A stretch of DNA of 64,000 bases from Streptomyces violaceoruber (GTDB lineage Bacteria; Actinomycetota; Actinomycetes; Streptomycetales; Streptomycetaceae): NCBI RefSeq assembly GCF_033406955.1, contig NZ_CP137734.1:1798001-1862000 (forward strand), written 5' to 3'. Both the position numbers and the translations under genes were made by a program. Below, piece by piece: positions 8,640 to 19,873 of this stretch. The stretch's first letter is position 1. The number at the start of each line of letters is the position of its first letter. The notes below the pieces were generated by a model that ran no database searches, had not been told where the DNA came from, and worked only from the letters and a program-made list of their open reading frames with translations.

Positions 8640-8830
8640 CTAGGGCCTGTCCGGCGGATCAGGCCCCAGGAGAGCGACGGTTCACGACCGGCGCAGGCGA
8701 GCGGGGGCCGGTGCGTCCAGCTGCAAGGCGGAGGAGGGCGACAGGGCGGAGCCCTGGCAACCGACGACAACGCCGCAGACGGGCGTGCCGGACCCCGCGT
8801 CTGCGGCAGGATCCGCCGGACAGGCCCTAG
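8640..8830. mobile_element. MITE-like element with 21-bp perfect terminal inverted repeats
   Basis: A 191-bp element bounded by perfect 21-bp inverted repeats at 8640-8660 and 8810-8830, each with CTAG at the outer end followed by GGCCTGTCCGG. It encodes no transposase. A second, internal inverted repeat, GCCGCAGACG (8772-8781) and CGTCTGCGGC (8798-8807), could form a hairpin. The ends resemble those of IS5-like elements common in Streptomyces, and CTAG could be a target-site duplication. It lies 88 bp before glgX and may carry or interrupt that gene's promoter. The IS family is inferred. Confidence 0.65.
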
Positions 8831-8918
8831 GGTGGTCGCCTCACTTTCGGGGAGACTTCCGGGGGACTCGGAGCCAAGGCGTCCGCACCGGCGCCCCACA
8901 CCTGAAAGAGTCGTGTTC

Positions 8919-11027
<2,109 letters not shown>

Positions 11028-11096
11028 GGGGTCTCGCGCCGCACCCGTGCGGGGGACGGTGACAGGAATGGCGGCGGGGCGGGTACGTAGGGTTCC

Positions 11097-13514
11097 ATGA
11101 CACCTGAGCGACCCAGCCCCGTCTCCCCCGCCTCCGTCCCCTCGGCGACCTACCGGCTCCAGTTGCAGCCGTCCTTCCCGTTCAAGGCCGCGGCGGCGGC
11201 CGTGCCGTATCTGGCCTCGCTCGGCGTGTCGCACCTGCACCTGTCGCCCGTCCTCGAGGCGGTCCCGGGCTCGCTCCACGGCTACGACGTCGTCGACCAC
11301 GCGCGCGTGCGCGCCGAACTGGGCGGTGAGGAGGGTCTGCGGGCGCTGTCGCGCACCGCGCGGGAGCACGGCCTGGGCCTGGTGGTGGACATCGTGCCCA
11401 ACCACATGGCGATGTCGCCGCGTCACAACCACGCCCTGTGGGAGGTGCTGCGCGAGGGGCCCTCATCGCCCTACGCGCGGTGGTTCGACATCGACTGGCA
11501 GGCGCAGGACGGCCGGCTGCTGCTGCCGGTGCTGGGCGCCCCGCTCGGCGAGGTGCTGGACGACCTCCGGGTCGACGGCGACGTGCTGCGCTACCACGAG
11601 CACGCCTTCCCGCTGCGGGACGGCACCGCGGACCTGCCGCTGCCACGGCTGCTGGACGCGCAGTGGTACCGCCCGGCGTGGTGGCGGCTGGCCCGCACCG
11701 AGCTGAACTACCGGCGCTTCTTCAGCATCTCGGAGCTGATCGGCGTGCGCGTGGAGGACCCGGAGGTGTTCGAGGCGACGCACGGCACCGTCCTGCGGCT
11801 GCTGCACGAGGGCGTGATCGACGGACTGCGCGTCGACCATCCCGACGGCCTCGCCGACCCCGACGCGTACCTGGAACGGCTGCACCGGGCGAGCGGCGGA
11901 CGGTGGACGGTGGTGGAGAAGATCCTCGCGGACGGGGAGCGGCTGCCCGCCGCCTGGCCCGTCGCGGGCACGACCGGCTACGACGCCCTGCGGCACGTCG
12001 ACGGGCTGTTCACGGACCCCGCCGGCTACGGACAACTGCTCGACCGGTACCGACGGTTCGCCGCCCCGCAGGCGGACCTGGGCGGGGACTGGGCGGCGAC
12101 GGTGCGGCGCGCGGCGTACGAGGTGCTCACGCACGAGCTGGCCACCGAGCTGGACCGGCTGACCCGGGTGGCGCACCGCCTGTGCGCCGCCGCGCCGGAC
12201 CCGGCGCTGCGCGACCGGGCGCCCTGGGCGTTGCGCACGGCGCTGGTGGAGCTGCTGGTGCGGCTGGAGGTGTACCGGCCGTACACCTCGGTGGACGCGG
12301 CGGCGGTCGTCACCGAGGAGGCGGCGGCCGGGGCGCGGCACGCCTTCACGGTGCCCGAGGAGGCCGGCGCGGTGGACGTCGTACGGGGCCTGGTGCTGGG
12401 GCGGTACGGGGACGGACCGGATCACGTGGAGTTCCGGACGCGGTTCGCGCAGACCGCGTCGGCGCTGCGCGCCAAGTCCGTCGAGGACACGGCCTTCTAC
12501 CGCTACGTACCGTTGCTGTCGGCCACCGAGGTGGGCGGGGATCCGGGCCGTCCGGCCGTGTCGCCGCAGGAGTTCCACGCCTACTGCGCGCGCGTGCAGC
12601 GCGACTGGCCCGCCACGGGCACGGTCGTGTCGACCCATGACACCAAGCGCAGCGTCGACGTCCGCGCCGCGCTGGCGGTGCTGACCCAGTGCCCCGCGCG
12701 GTGGGCGGACGTCCTGACCGAGGCCGCCGGGGCCACCGGCACGGACGAGGGTCCGCCGGACGGGCAGCTGGCGTGGGCGGCCTGGCAGACGGTGTTCGGT
12801 CTGGGCCCGGCGGACCGGGAACGGGTGCGGGAGGCGCTGCTCAAGCACGTGCGCGAGGCGGGGACGCACACCACCTGGACGGAGCAGGACCCCTCGTACG
12901 AGGAGGCGGTGGCCCGGTTCGTGGCGGCGGGGCCGGGCGGCGCGCCGGGCGCGCGGGTGACCGCCCTGCGCGAGGCGCTGGCGCCGCACATCCGGGCCAA
13001 CGTCCTCGGCACGGCCCTGGTCCACCTGACGATGCCGGGCGTACCGGACCTCTACCAGGGCACCGAGCACGAGTACCTGGCCCTGGTGGACCCGGACAAC
13101 CGCCGCGCGGTGGACTTCCCCGCGGCCGGGGACGAGGGCTGGGCCGGGGGCCCCGGGGCGAAGGCGGCGGTGACGCGGGCGGCGCTGGCACTGCGGGCCC
13201 GGCGGCCCGGCGTCTTCGGCGACACGGGGACGTACGAGCCGCTGCCCGCCGAGGGCCCGGCGGCGGCACACTGCGTGGCGTTCGCCAGGTCGGGGCGGAC
13301 CGTGACCGCCGTGACCCGGCTGTCGCTGCGGCTGGCCGAGGCGGGCGGCTGGCGCGGCACGACGCTGCCGCTGCCGCCCGGCAGATGGGCCGACGCGCTG
13401 GCGCCCGGGCGGGAGTTCGCGGGCGACGCGCGCGTGGCGGACCTTTTCGCGGACACGCCGGTGGCGCTCCTGGAGCGGGTGGAGGAGGCGGGAACACGGG
13501 GGGACGGCGGCTGA
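11097..13514 (+). CDS. treY: Maltooligosyl trehalose synthase
   Basis: An 805-aa GH13_26 intramolecular transglycosylase that converts the reducing-end alpha-1,4 bond of maltodextrins to the alpha,alpha-1,1 bond of trehalose. It has DIVPNHMA (98-105), GLRVDHPDG (nucleophile Asp247), VVEKILADGE (acid Glu274) and STHDTKRS later in the chain, plus the long insertions typical of TreY. Length is normal. It follows glgX and converges with the M14 peptidase gene, whose stop is 7 nt away. The partner trehalohydrolase, TreZ, is 2.3 kb downstream. Confidence 0.95.
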   Translation: MTPERPSPVSPASVPSATYRLQLQPSFPFKAAAAAVPYLASLGVSHLHLSPVLEAVPGSLHGYDVVDHARVRAELGGEEGLRALSRTAREHGLGLVVDIVPNHMAMSPRHNHALWEVLREGPSSPYARWFDIDWQAQDGRLLLPVLGAPLGEVLDDLRVDGDVLRYHEHAFPLRDGTADLPLPRLLDAQWYRPAWWRLARTELNYRRFFSISELIGVRVEDPEVFEATHGTVLRLLHEGVIDGLRVDHPDGLADPDAYLERLHRASGGRWTVVEKILADGERLPAAWPVAGTTGYDALRHVDGLFTDPAGYGQLLDRYRRFAAPQADLGGDWAATVRRAAYEVLTHELATELDRLTRVAHRLCAAAPDPALRDRAPWALRTALVELLVRLEVYRPYTSVDAAAVVTEEAAAGARHAFTVPEEAGAVDVVRGLVLGRYGDGPDHVEFRTRFAQTASALRAKSVEDTAFYRYVPLLSATEVGGDPGRPAVSPQEFHAYCARVQRDWPATGTVVSTHDTKRSVDVRAALAVLTQCPARWADVLTEAAGATGTDEGPPDGQLAWAAWQTVFGLGPADRERVREALLKHVREAGTHTTWTEQDPSYEEAVARFVAAGPGGAPGARVTALREALAPHIRANVLGTALVHLTMPGVPDLYQGTEHEYLALVDPDNRRAVDFPAAGDEGWAGGPGAKAAVTRAALALRARRPGVFGDTGTYEPLPAEGPAAAHCVAFARSGRTVTAVTRLSLRLAEAGGWRGTTLPLPPGRWADALAPGREFAGDARVADLFADTPVALLERVEEAGTRGDGG

Positions 13515-13521
13515 TCGCGGG

Positions 13522-14907
13522 TCAGTCGCGGTGCATCGGCACCGCGGCCTCGGAACCCCGGCCCGGCTCGCCCGAGCGGGCGCCCGCGGCGGCACGCCGT
13601 CCGGCCAGTTCGAAGGCGGCGAGCACGACCCGGGTCTGGTACTCCACCTGGCGCCCGACCGGTATCCAGTGCGCCCCGCAGCCGTCGCGGTAGTCGGCGC
13701 AGCCCTCGTCGACGAGCCGGTCCAGCTCGGCCAGGACGCCCGCCGGATCGCCCCCGGTACGGGTGACCAGCTGGTGCAGCAGCCCCGCGGTACGCAGCGA
13801 CAGGCGGCGCCCGGCCAGCCGCAGTGCCACGAGGTGGGAGGTGTTCATCGGCGGCAGTGAGCGGTCGGTCCGGTCGTCGGTGTCGGGGTCCCACTCGTCG
13901 GCGAGCCGGGGGCAGACCAGCAGGTAGTCGTCGACCGGTGCGAGCAGGTGCGCCGCCTCCGGCACGGCGGCGAGGTGGGGCCTGAGCCGGGCGAGGACGC
14001 GGCGCAGCCGGCGGGTGTCGTGGCGCAGGGTGCGGCTCACGGTGCGCAGGACGCCGTCGCGGTCGACGGGGGGCGAGTCGTCCGCCACGGCCGCAACGCC
14101 CCACATGGGAGCCTCGACGACCGCGGTGACGGTGCCGTGGCGCCGCGGGTGGCACCAGGTCGAGTCGACGGCGGCCTCGGTGATGGCGGCGGTCAGGTCG
14201 CCGCGGCGGGGCGGCGGGATGCGGTAGACGGCGGGTCCGAGGTCGGGCCAGTACAGGGTGTCGTAGGCGCCGAGTTCGCGGGGTATGCCGAGCCGCGCCG
14301 CGGTGTGGGAGATGCGCTGGGCCAGGCCCGGCAGCTCGTGGGTCAGCTCGACGAATCCGCCGCCGACGTCCACGCCGTGCAGGGAGCACTGAAGGAAGGG
14401 CCGCAGTTCGTCCTGGAGCGCGAGCAGGGTGCGGGTCTCGGGCAGCGTGGCGCGGTCCGGGCCGTCGGGCAGCCACTCGGGCTGCTCCAGGAAGCCGGGC
14501 CGGAAGAAGTTACGGGCGTAGCGGCCGAGGGTGTAGGGGCCGGTGAGCCAGCCCTCGTTGCGGCGCAGGCCGTCGGGGTCGACGCAGAGCAGCAGGTTCC
14601 AGGTGGCGTCGGCGCCCTCGGTGAGCCGGGGGTCGGCCACGGCCCGCTCGGCCAGCCGCAGGGCGGTGGCGCCGCCCACGGGCTCGTTCGCGTGCGGGCC
14701 GCCGACGACGAGGACCTGGCGGCTGCCGTGGCCGACGGAGAGCAGCAGCAGCGGGCTGCCCGCGCGGGACGTGCCGACACGCCGCAGCCGGGCGTGTCTG
14801 GGGTACCGGGCGACGAGTGCGGCGGCCCGGGCGCCCAGCTCGTCCACGGTCGGGTAGCGCAGGAGGGGCGGCAGGGCACACCTCCACGAAGCGGGCCGTC
14901 GATTCAC
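13522..14907 (-). CDS. M14-family zinc carboxypeptidase-like protein
   Basis: A 461-aa protein of the zinc carboxypeptidase / succinylglutamate desuccinylase fold. Zinc ligands appear as GGPHANEP (His72, Glu75), with a second histidine in SLHGVDVGG at about 198. No signal peptide is evident, so it is probably cytoplasmic. The substrate is unknown. The GTG at 14907 is the longest start. Its position between treY and treZ on the opposite strand splits the trehalose genes and suggests an insertion or rearrangement; a functional link to trehalose is not supported. Confidence 0.8.
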   Translation of the reverse strand: MNRRPASWRCALPPLLRYPTVDELGARAAALVARYPRHARLRRVGTSRAGSPLLLLSVGHGSRQVLVVGGPHANEPVGGATALRLAERAVADPRLTEGADATWNLLLCVDPDGLRRNEGWLTGPYTLGRYARNFFRPGFLEQPEWLPDGPDRATLPETRTLLALQDELRPFLQCSLHGVDVGGGFVELTHELPGLAQRISHTAARLGIPRELGAYDTLYWPDLGPAVYRIPPPRRGDLTAAITEAAVDSTWCHPRRHGTVTAVVEAPMWGVAAVADDSPPVDRDGVLRTVSRTLRHDTRRLRRVLARLRPHLAAVPEAAHLLAPVDDYLLVCPRLADEWDPDTDDRTDRSLPPMNTSHLVALRLAGRRLSLRTAGLLHQLVTRTGGDPAGVLAELDRLVDEGCADYRDGCGAHWIPVGRQVEYQTRVVLAAFELAGRRAAAGARSGEPGRGSEAAVPMHRD

Positions 14908-15072
14908 CTGGTGTGTGCGGTGTACGCACAGTCAGTCACGACTTGCGGGGTACGTCAACACCACGAAAAGCAAAGCGGTTTCAGCCACGGAGACGGTCAC
15001 GACTCCTAGTGAAGCGCGGGCCATGGATCCACCCGGAGGGCTCCCACCGGGTCGCCGGGTCGCCGGGTCGCG

Positions 15073-15624
15073 TCAGTTCGCCGCCAGGCGGAAGGACATC
15101 CCGCCGAAGCCGATCTGATCGCCCTCGCGGACGACGGCCGCGCCGATGACCCGCCGCCCGTTGACCGTGGTGCCGTTGGTGGAACCCAGGTCGCGCAGTA
15201 CCCACATGCCGCCCTGCCGGCTGAGTTCCGCGTGCACCCGGGAGACCGTCTCGTGGCTCAGCCGCAGTCCGCTGGCGGGATCGCGCCCTATGCGCAGCGG
15301 ATGTCCGGCGCCGGGGTGGGGCAGCAGCAGCTTGGGCAGCCGCTCGGCCCGCCACGCCCGGCCGAGCCGTACGCCGAATCCGGACACCGCCTCGACGGTG
15401 CCGAACACCAGCCGGGACAGCCGGTTCTCGGCGGGCAGGTCGGCGGTGAGCACGGCCAGCTCCTCCAGACGGCGGGCGGCGAGCGCCAGCTCCATCCGGC
15501 GGATGAACGTGTCGTGCGACAGGCGCCCCATGGCGACGCCGTCCCGGAGCACGCTCAGCGCCTTGTCGCGCTCCGCGTCGGACAGCCGCGCGGGATACGT
15601 GGGGAACTCGAAGGACGACGTCAC
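15073..15624 (-). CDS. DUF1707 and FHA-domain protein
   Basis: A 183-aa protein with an N-terminal DUF1707 region (about 11-65, beginning RLSDAERDKALSVLRDGVA) and a C-terminal FHA domain (about 100-178) with RIGRD, SRVHAEL and GSTNGTTVNG, the phosphothreonine-binding loop residues. FHA proteins in actinobacteria usually read out Ser/Thr kinase (PknB-type) signalling. There is no membrane segment. The start is GTG at 15624. It is divergent from treZ with a 177-bp gap. Confidence 0.88.
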   Translation of the reverse strand: MTSSFEFPTYPARLSDAERDKALSVLRDGVAMGRLSHDTFIRRMELALAARRLEELAVLTADLPAENRLSRLVFGTVEAVSGFGVRLGRAWRAERLPKLLLPHPGAGHPLRIGRDPASGLRLSHETVSRVHAELSRQGGMWVLRDLGSTNGTTVNGRRVIGAAVVREGDQIGFGGMSFRLAAN

Positions 15625-15801
15625 GCAGCTGATTGTCGGTCAGCGGAGCCGGAGTGTCCAGAAAACGGGAAAAGGGCGAGCGCCCCCCGCGCGAGCGTCA
15701 CGACACCCGCCGCGCGCGAGGGCAATCCCCAGCGGAATGATCCCCTCGTGCTGGAACATGGACGCGCTACATCACGGTGAGCAGACGAAGGGGAACCGTC
15801 C

Positions 15802-17547
15802 GTGCAGTTCGAGGTGTGGGCACCACAGGCCGGCCGAGTGACGTTGCGGTGCGACGGCGCCACGCGCGCGCTGGAGCGCGATCCGGAGCGGCCGGGGTGG
15901 TGGTGCGGTGAGGCTCCGGCGCGGGACGGTTCGCGCTACGGCTTCGCGGTGGACGACGGTCCGGTGCTGCCGGACCCGCGCTCGCGCCGCCAGCCGGACG
16001 GTCCCGACGGGCTCAGCGCGGTGGTCGACCACGGGCGGTACGCGTGGCGCACTCCGTGGGCCGGACGCCCGCTGCCCGGCGGCGTGCTGTACGAGCTGCA
16101 CGTGGGGACGTACACCCCCGAGGGGACGCTGGACGCCGCCGCGGAGCGCCTCGGGCACCTGGCGGGGCTTGGCGTCACGCACGTCGAGTTGATGCCGCTG
16201 TGCCCCTTCCCCGGGCGGCACGGCTGGGGCTACGAGGGGGTCTCGCTGTGGGCGGTGCACGAGCCGTACGGCGGGCCCGAGGCGCTGAAACGGTTCGTCG
16301 ACCGGGCGCACGACCTCGGGCTCGGCGTGGTCCTGGACGTGGTGCACAACCACCTGGGCCCGTCCGGCAACCACCTGCCCGCCTTCGGCCCGTACTTCAC
16401 CGACACCCACCACACGCCCTGGGGCGTCGCCGTGAACCTGGACGCGCCCGGCTCGGACGAGGTGCGGGCGTACCTGGTGGACAGCGCGCTGGCGTGGCTG
16501 CGGGACTACCGGCTCGACGGGCTGCGCCTGGACGCGGTGCACGCGCTGGCCGACACGCGCGCGTGCCACTTCCTGGAGCAGTTGTCGACTGCCGTGGACG
16601 GCCTGGCGGCCGACCTGGAGCGGCCGCTCTTCCTGATCGCCGAGTCCGACCTGAACGACCCGCGGATCATCACCCCGCGCGCGGAGGGCGGCCTGGGCGT
16701 GCACGCGCAGTGGAACGACGACTTCCACCACGCGCTGCACGCCGCCCTGACCGGGGAGTCGCAGGGCTACTACGCCGACTTCGCGCGCGATCCGCTGGCG
16801 GCGCTCGCCAAGACCCTGATCCGGGGCTACTTCCACGACGGCACCTACTCCAGTTTCCGGGGCCGTTCGCACGGCCGTGCGCTGGACCGGGGCCGGGTCG
16901 CCGCGCACCGGCTGACCGGCTACAGCCAGACCCACGACCAGGTCGGCAACCGCGCCCAGGGCGACCGTCTGGCCTCCCTGGTCTCCCCGGGCCTCGCCGC
17001 CTGCGCGGCCACCCTGACCCTGACCGCGCCGTTCACGCCGATGCTGTTCATGGGCGAGGAGTGGGCGGCGGGCACCCCGTGGCAGTTCTTCACCGACCAC
17101 ACCGACCCCCAGCTCGCCCAGGCGGTACGGCAGGGCAGACGGCGGGAGTTCGCCGCGCACGGCTGGCGGGAGGAGGACGTGCCCGACCCGCAGGACCCGG
17201 CGACGCGTGAGCGCTCCTGCCTCGACTGGTCGGAGCAGGAGCGCGAGCCGCACGCGCGCGTACTGGACTGGTACCGGCGGCTGATCGCCCTGCGCGCCGA
17301 GCAGCCGGACCTGACCGACCCGGACCTGGCCGACACCAGGGTGGCCTACGACGGCACGGGGCGCTGGCTCGCCTTCCGGCGCGGCGACATCCGGGTGGCC
17401 GTCAACCTGGGCACCGAGCCGGCGGCGATCCCTCTGGGCAACCGGCCCGCGCGCGTGCTCGCGGCGTGGGAACCGGTGGAGGGGCCGGGCGCGAACGGAA
17501 TACTGCGGGTGCCGGGCGAGTCGAGCGTGGTGCTGGTCCAGGAGTGA
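15802..17547 (+). CDS. treZ: Malto-oligosyltrehalose trehalohydrolase
   Basis: A 581-aa GH13_10 hydrolase that releases trehalose from the product of TreY. Motifs include DVVHNHLG (179-186), LRLDAVHA (nucleophile Asp244), IAESDLNDPR (acid Glu281) and SQTHDQVGNR. Start is GTG at 15802 with AAGGGGAA upstream. It completes the glycogen-to-trehalose pathway with glgX and treY, although two opposite-strand genes intervene. Trehalose serves as spore and osmotic protectant in Streptomyces. It converges with the APH-fold gene. Confidence 0.95.
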   Translation: MQFEVWAPQAGRVTLRCDGATRALERDPERPGWWCGEAPARDGSRYGFAVDDGPVLPDPRSRRQPDGPDGLSAVVDHGRYAWRTPWAGRPLPGGVLYELHVGTYTPEGTLDAAAERLGHLAGLGVTHVELMPLCPFPGRHGWGYEGVSLWAVHEPYGGPEALKRFVDRAHDLGLGVVLDVVHNHLGPSGNHLPAFGPYFTDTHHTPWGVAVNLDAPGSDEVRAYLVDSALAWLRDYRLDGLRLDAVHALADTRACHFLEQLSTAVDGLAADLERPLFLIAESDLNDPRIITPRAEGGLGVHAQWNDDFHHALHAALTGESQGYYADFARDPLAALAKTLIRGYFHDGTYSSFRGRSHGRALDRGRVAAHRLTGYSQTHDQVGNRAQGDRLASLVSPGLAACAATLTLTAPFTPMLFMGEEWAAGTPWQFFTDHTDPQLAQAVRQGRRREFAAHGWREEDVPDPQDPATRERSCLDWSEQEREPHARVLDWYRRLIALRAEQPDLTDPDLADTRVAYDGTGRWLAFRRGDIRVAVNLGTEPAAIPLGNRPARVLAAWEPVEGPGANGILRVPGESSVVLVQE

Positions 17548-17557
17548 GCAGGGGCGC

Positions 17558-18502
17558 TCAGGCGGTGTCGTCCCGGCCGTCGTCGCGCAGCTCGGTCACG
17601 CGTTCCAGGAGGATCGGTTCCCAGGCGCGTCGCAGCCGGGTCCTGAGCAGCGGCACGGTCGCGGGCAGCGGCCCGCCGCCGTGGCCGTCGAGTGCCTCCG
17701 CGAGGTGGATTACCGCGTCGCAGCGGGCCAGCCACAGGCCGCGCAGGCAGGGCCGGGCGCCGTAGCCGGCGAGGGTGGCCGCGCGGACGGCGGCGGGTGA
17801 ACCCACGGAGAGGGCCAGCCCGGCGATGTCCTCGGCCGGGTCGCCGAGGACCGCGTCGCTCCAGCCGAGGACGCCGCGCACCCGGCCGTCGGCGCTGACC
17901 ACGAGGTGCCCCCCGGTCAGCCCGTGGTGGACCAGGACCGCCGCGCCCGGCTGGACGCCGAGCTGGGCCGCCGCCTCCCGGGTGAGCCGTTCCGGCCGCG
18001 CGGTGTCGAACTCGTCGGCCGCGGCGAGGCGGCGGGCGGCACGCTCGGCGGACTGGCGCAGAGCCTCCAGGGAGCGCGGGGCCGCCCGCGGTACGCCGAG
18101 CGTCTCGGCCTGCCGGACCGGCACCTCGCGCAGGCCGGTGAGCAGCGCCGCGAGGTCCGCCTCGCCCAGGGCGGACACGTCGTGGTCCTCGCCCGACCCG
18201 CCGGCCACCTTGGCGTCCAGGGTGTACGCGAGTCCCGGCGCCCACTCCCCGTGCGCCACGCTGGCCGGCAGCGCGACCGGCAGGTACGGCCGGACCAGTT
18301 CGCGCAGGCGCAGTTCGCGGCGGCCGCGCACCGCGGTCTCCCGGTCGGGGGCCAGCCGCAGTACGTGCCGGGTGCCGACCCACCAGGTGTCGGGTGCGAC
18401 GCCTTCGGCGACCGGCCGGACGTCGGGTTCCGTGCTCCCGCCCAGCAGGGAGCGGACCAGTCGGCGGACGGTGTCCGCGGTGGGTGTCGGTGCCTGGGTC
18501 AT
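17558..18502 (-). CDS. APH-fold protein with lost catalytic residues (pseudokinase)
   Basis: A 314-aa protein of aminoglycoside-phosphotransferase fold. Where active members read HGDLHPGN it reads HHGLTGGH, so the catalytic Asp is Gly and the Asn is His. The downstream IDW metal site reads LGW (GVLGWSDAVLGDPAEDIA), so that Asp is also lost. The surrounding scaffold, such as GDPAED, is well kept, which argues for a maintained non-catalytic role rather than decay. It sits 56 nt after the M24 peptidase gene on the same strand. A binding or regulatory function is inference. Confidence 0.82.
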   Translation of the reverse strand: MTQAPTPTADTVRRLVRSLLGGSTEPDVRPVAEGVAPDTWWVGTRHVLRLAPDRETAVRGRRELRLRELVRPYLPVALPASVAHGEWAPGLAYTLDAKVAGGSGEDHDVSALGEADLAALLTGLREVPVRQAETLGVPRAAPRSLEALRQSAERAARRLAAADEFDTARPERLTREAAAQLGVQPGAAVLVHHGLTGGHLVVSADGRVRGVLGWSDAVLGDPAEDIAGLALSVGSPAAVRAATLAGYGARPCLRGLWLARCDAVIHLAEALDGHGGGPLPATVPLLRTRLRRAWEPILLERVTELRDDGRDDTA

Positions 18503-18558
18503 GTCGCGCCGTCGTCCTGAAGGGTCTGCCGGGGCGTTCGGGGTCGGTCCGTCACCGG

Positions 18559-19689
18559 TCACTCGACGACGACCATCTCCCGGGTGGTGTCGTTGAGCCG
18601 CCTGCCGCCGTCCTCGGTGACGGTGACGATGTCCTCGATGCGTACCCCGAACCGGCCGGGCAGATAGACGCCGGGCTCGACGGAGAAGCACATGCCGGGC
18701 ACCAGGGGCCGCTCCTCGCCCTCGATCATGTACGGCGGTTCGTGCGTGGTGACGCCGATGCCGTGCCCGGTGCGGTGGATGAAGTACTCGCCGTACCCGG
18801 CGCCGGCGATGACCGCGCGGGCGGCCCGGTCGACGTCCTGGCAGGCGGCGCCGGGGCGCACCGCGCAAAAGCCGGCCTCCTGCGCCTCGCGGACCAGGTC
18901 GTGCACCCGGCGCTCCTCGTCGGTGGGTGCGCCCACGTGGACGGTGCGGGAGGTGTCCGAGCCGTAGCCGTCCTTGAGGCCGCCGAAGTCGAGGACGATC
19001 ATGTCGCCGTCCTCGATGACGCGGTCGCCGACCTCGTGGTGCGGGTTGGCGCCGTTGGGTCCGGAGGCGACGATGGTGAAGTCGACCTGGGAGTGCCCGA
19101 ACCGGCGCAGCAGGTCGGCGAGGTCGGCGGCGACCTCGGACTCCCGGCGCCCGCCGAAGCGGACCCGCCGGATCTCCTCGAAGGCGGCGTCCGCGGCCGC
19201 GCCCGCCGCCGCCAGCAGCTCCAGCTCCGCCGCGTCCTTGACGGCGCGGAGCATCGGCAGCGCCTCGGTGAGGGAGGCGTACGAGGTGTCGGGCAGGGTG
19301 CGCTGGAGCGCCAGCAGGTGCATGGCCCAGGCGTTGTCGCTGATGCCGAAGCGTCCGGATCCGTCGAGGAGGGCGGCGGTGGCCGCGTAGGGGTCCTTGC
19401 CGTCGGTCCAGTCGCGCAGGGTCAGGGCGGGGGCGCCGGCCGCCTTCGCCGCGTCGGGGGCCTCGAGCGTCGGGACGACGAGCACGGGGTCGCGGTCCGG
19501 GGCGAGGACGAGCAGGGTAAGCCGTTCGGTGTCCGCCGTGGGCGCGTAGCCGGTGAGCCACACCAGGTCCGGGCCCGGGGCCACCAGCAGCCCGGCGAGG
19601 CCGGCGTCGGCGGCCGCCCGGGCGGCGCGCTCCATACGGGCCCGGTAGTCGTCGGCGGTGAAGGAAGCGGCGGGGCTGCTGCCGGTCAT
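18559..19689 (-). CDS. M24-family Xaa-Pro aminopeptidase (aminopeptidase P)
   Basis: A 376-aa metallopeptidase that removes N-terminal residues preceding proline. An N-terminal creatinase-like domain precedes the pita-bread catalytic domain with the five metal ligands in VLDFGG, GSDTSRT, HRTGHGIG, SVEPGVYL and RIEDIV. No signal peptide, so cytoplasmic. Start is ATG at 19689. It is divergent from the phosphoesterase gene. Confidence 0.93.
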   Translation of the reverse strand: MTGSSPAASFTADDYRARMERAARAAADAGLAGLLVAPGPDLVWLTGYAPTADTERLTLLVLAPDRDPVLVVPTLEAPDAAKAAGAPALTLRDWTDGKDPYAATAALLDGSGRFGISDNAWAMHLLALQRTLPDTSYASLTEALPMLRAVKDAAELELLAAAGAAADAAFEEIRRVRFGGRRESEVAADLADLLRRFGHSQVDFTIVASGPNGANPHHEVGDRVIEDGDMIVLDFGGLKDGYGSDTSRTVHVGAPTDEERRVHDLVREAQEAGFCAVRPGAACQDVDRAARAVIAGAGYGEYFIHRTGHGIGVTTHEPPYMIEGEERPLVPGMCFSVEPGVYLPGRFGVRIEDIVTVTEDGGRRLNDTTREMVVVE

Positions 19690-19873
19690 CCGGGCCTCCC
19701 GGGGCGGAAGAGTGGGCGGAGGAGGGAAGGGACCACGGGCAGCATCCTGCCCGCAGGACGGGGGCGACGCGAGCCGATTGGGATTGATCGACCCTGACGA
19801 CTAATGGTTGTATGTCACTCAAGCATTAACATCGGGGGTGTCGCGGTCCGGGCGCCCGGAGGAGGCCGACACC

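Noticed and set aside
8559..8918. 120-residue N-terminal extension of GlgX
   Set aside because: It spans the MITE-like element, and homologues begin at MQVWPG, matching the ATG at 8919.
19808..19873. Longer start of the phosphoesterase containing a TTA codon (possible bldA control)
   Set aside because: The GTG at 19874 has a strong GGAGGAGG site and the conserved fold starts right after it.
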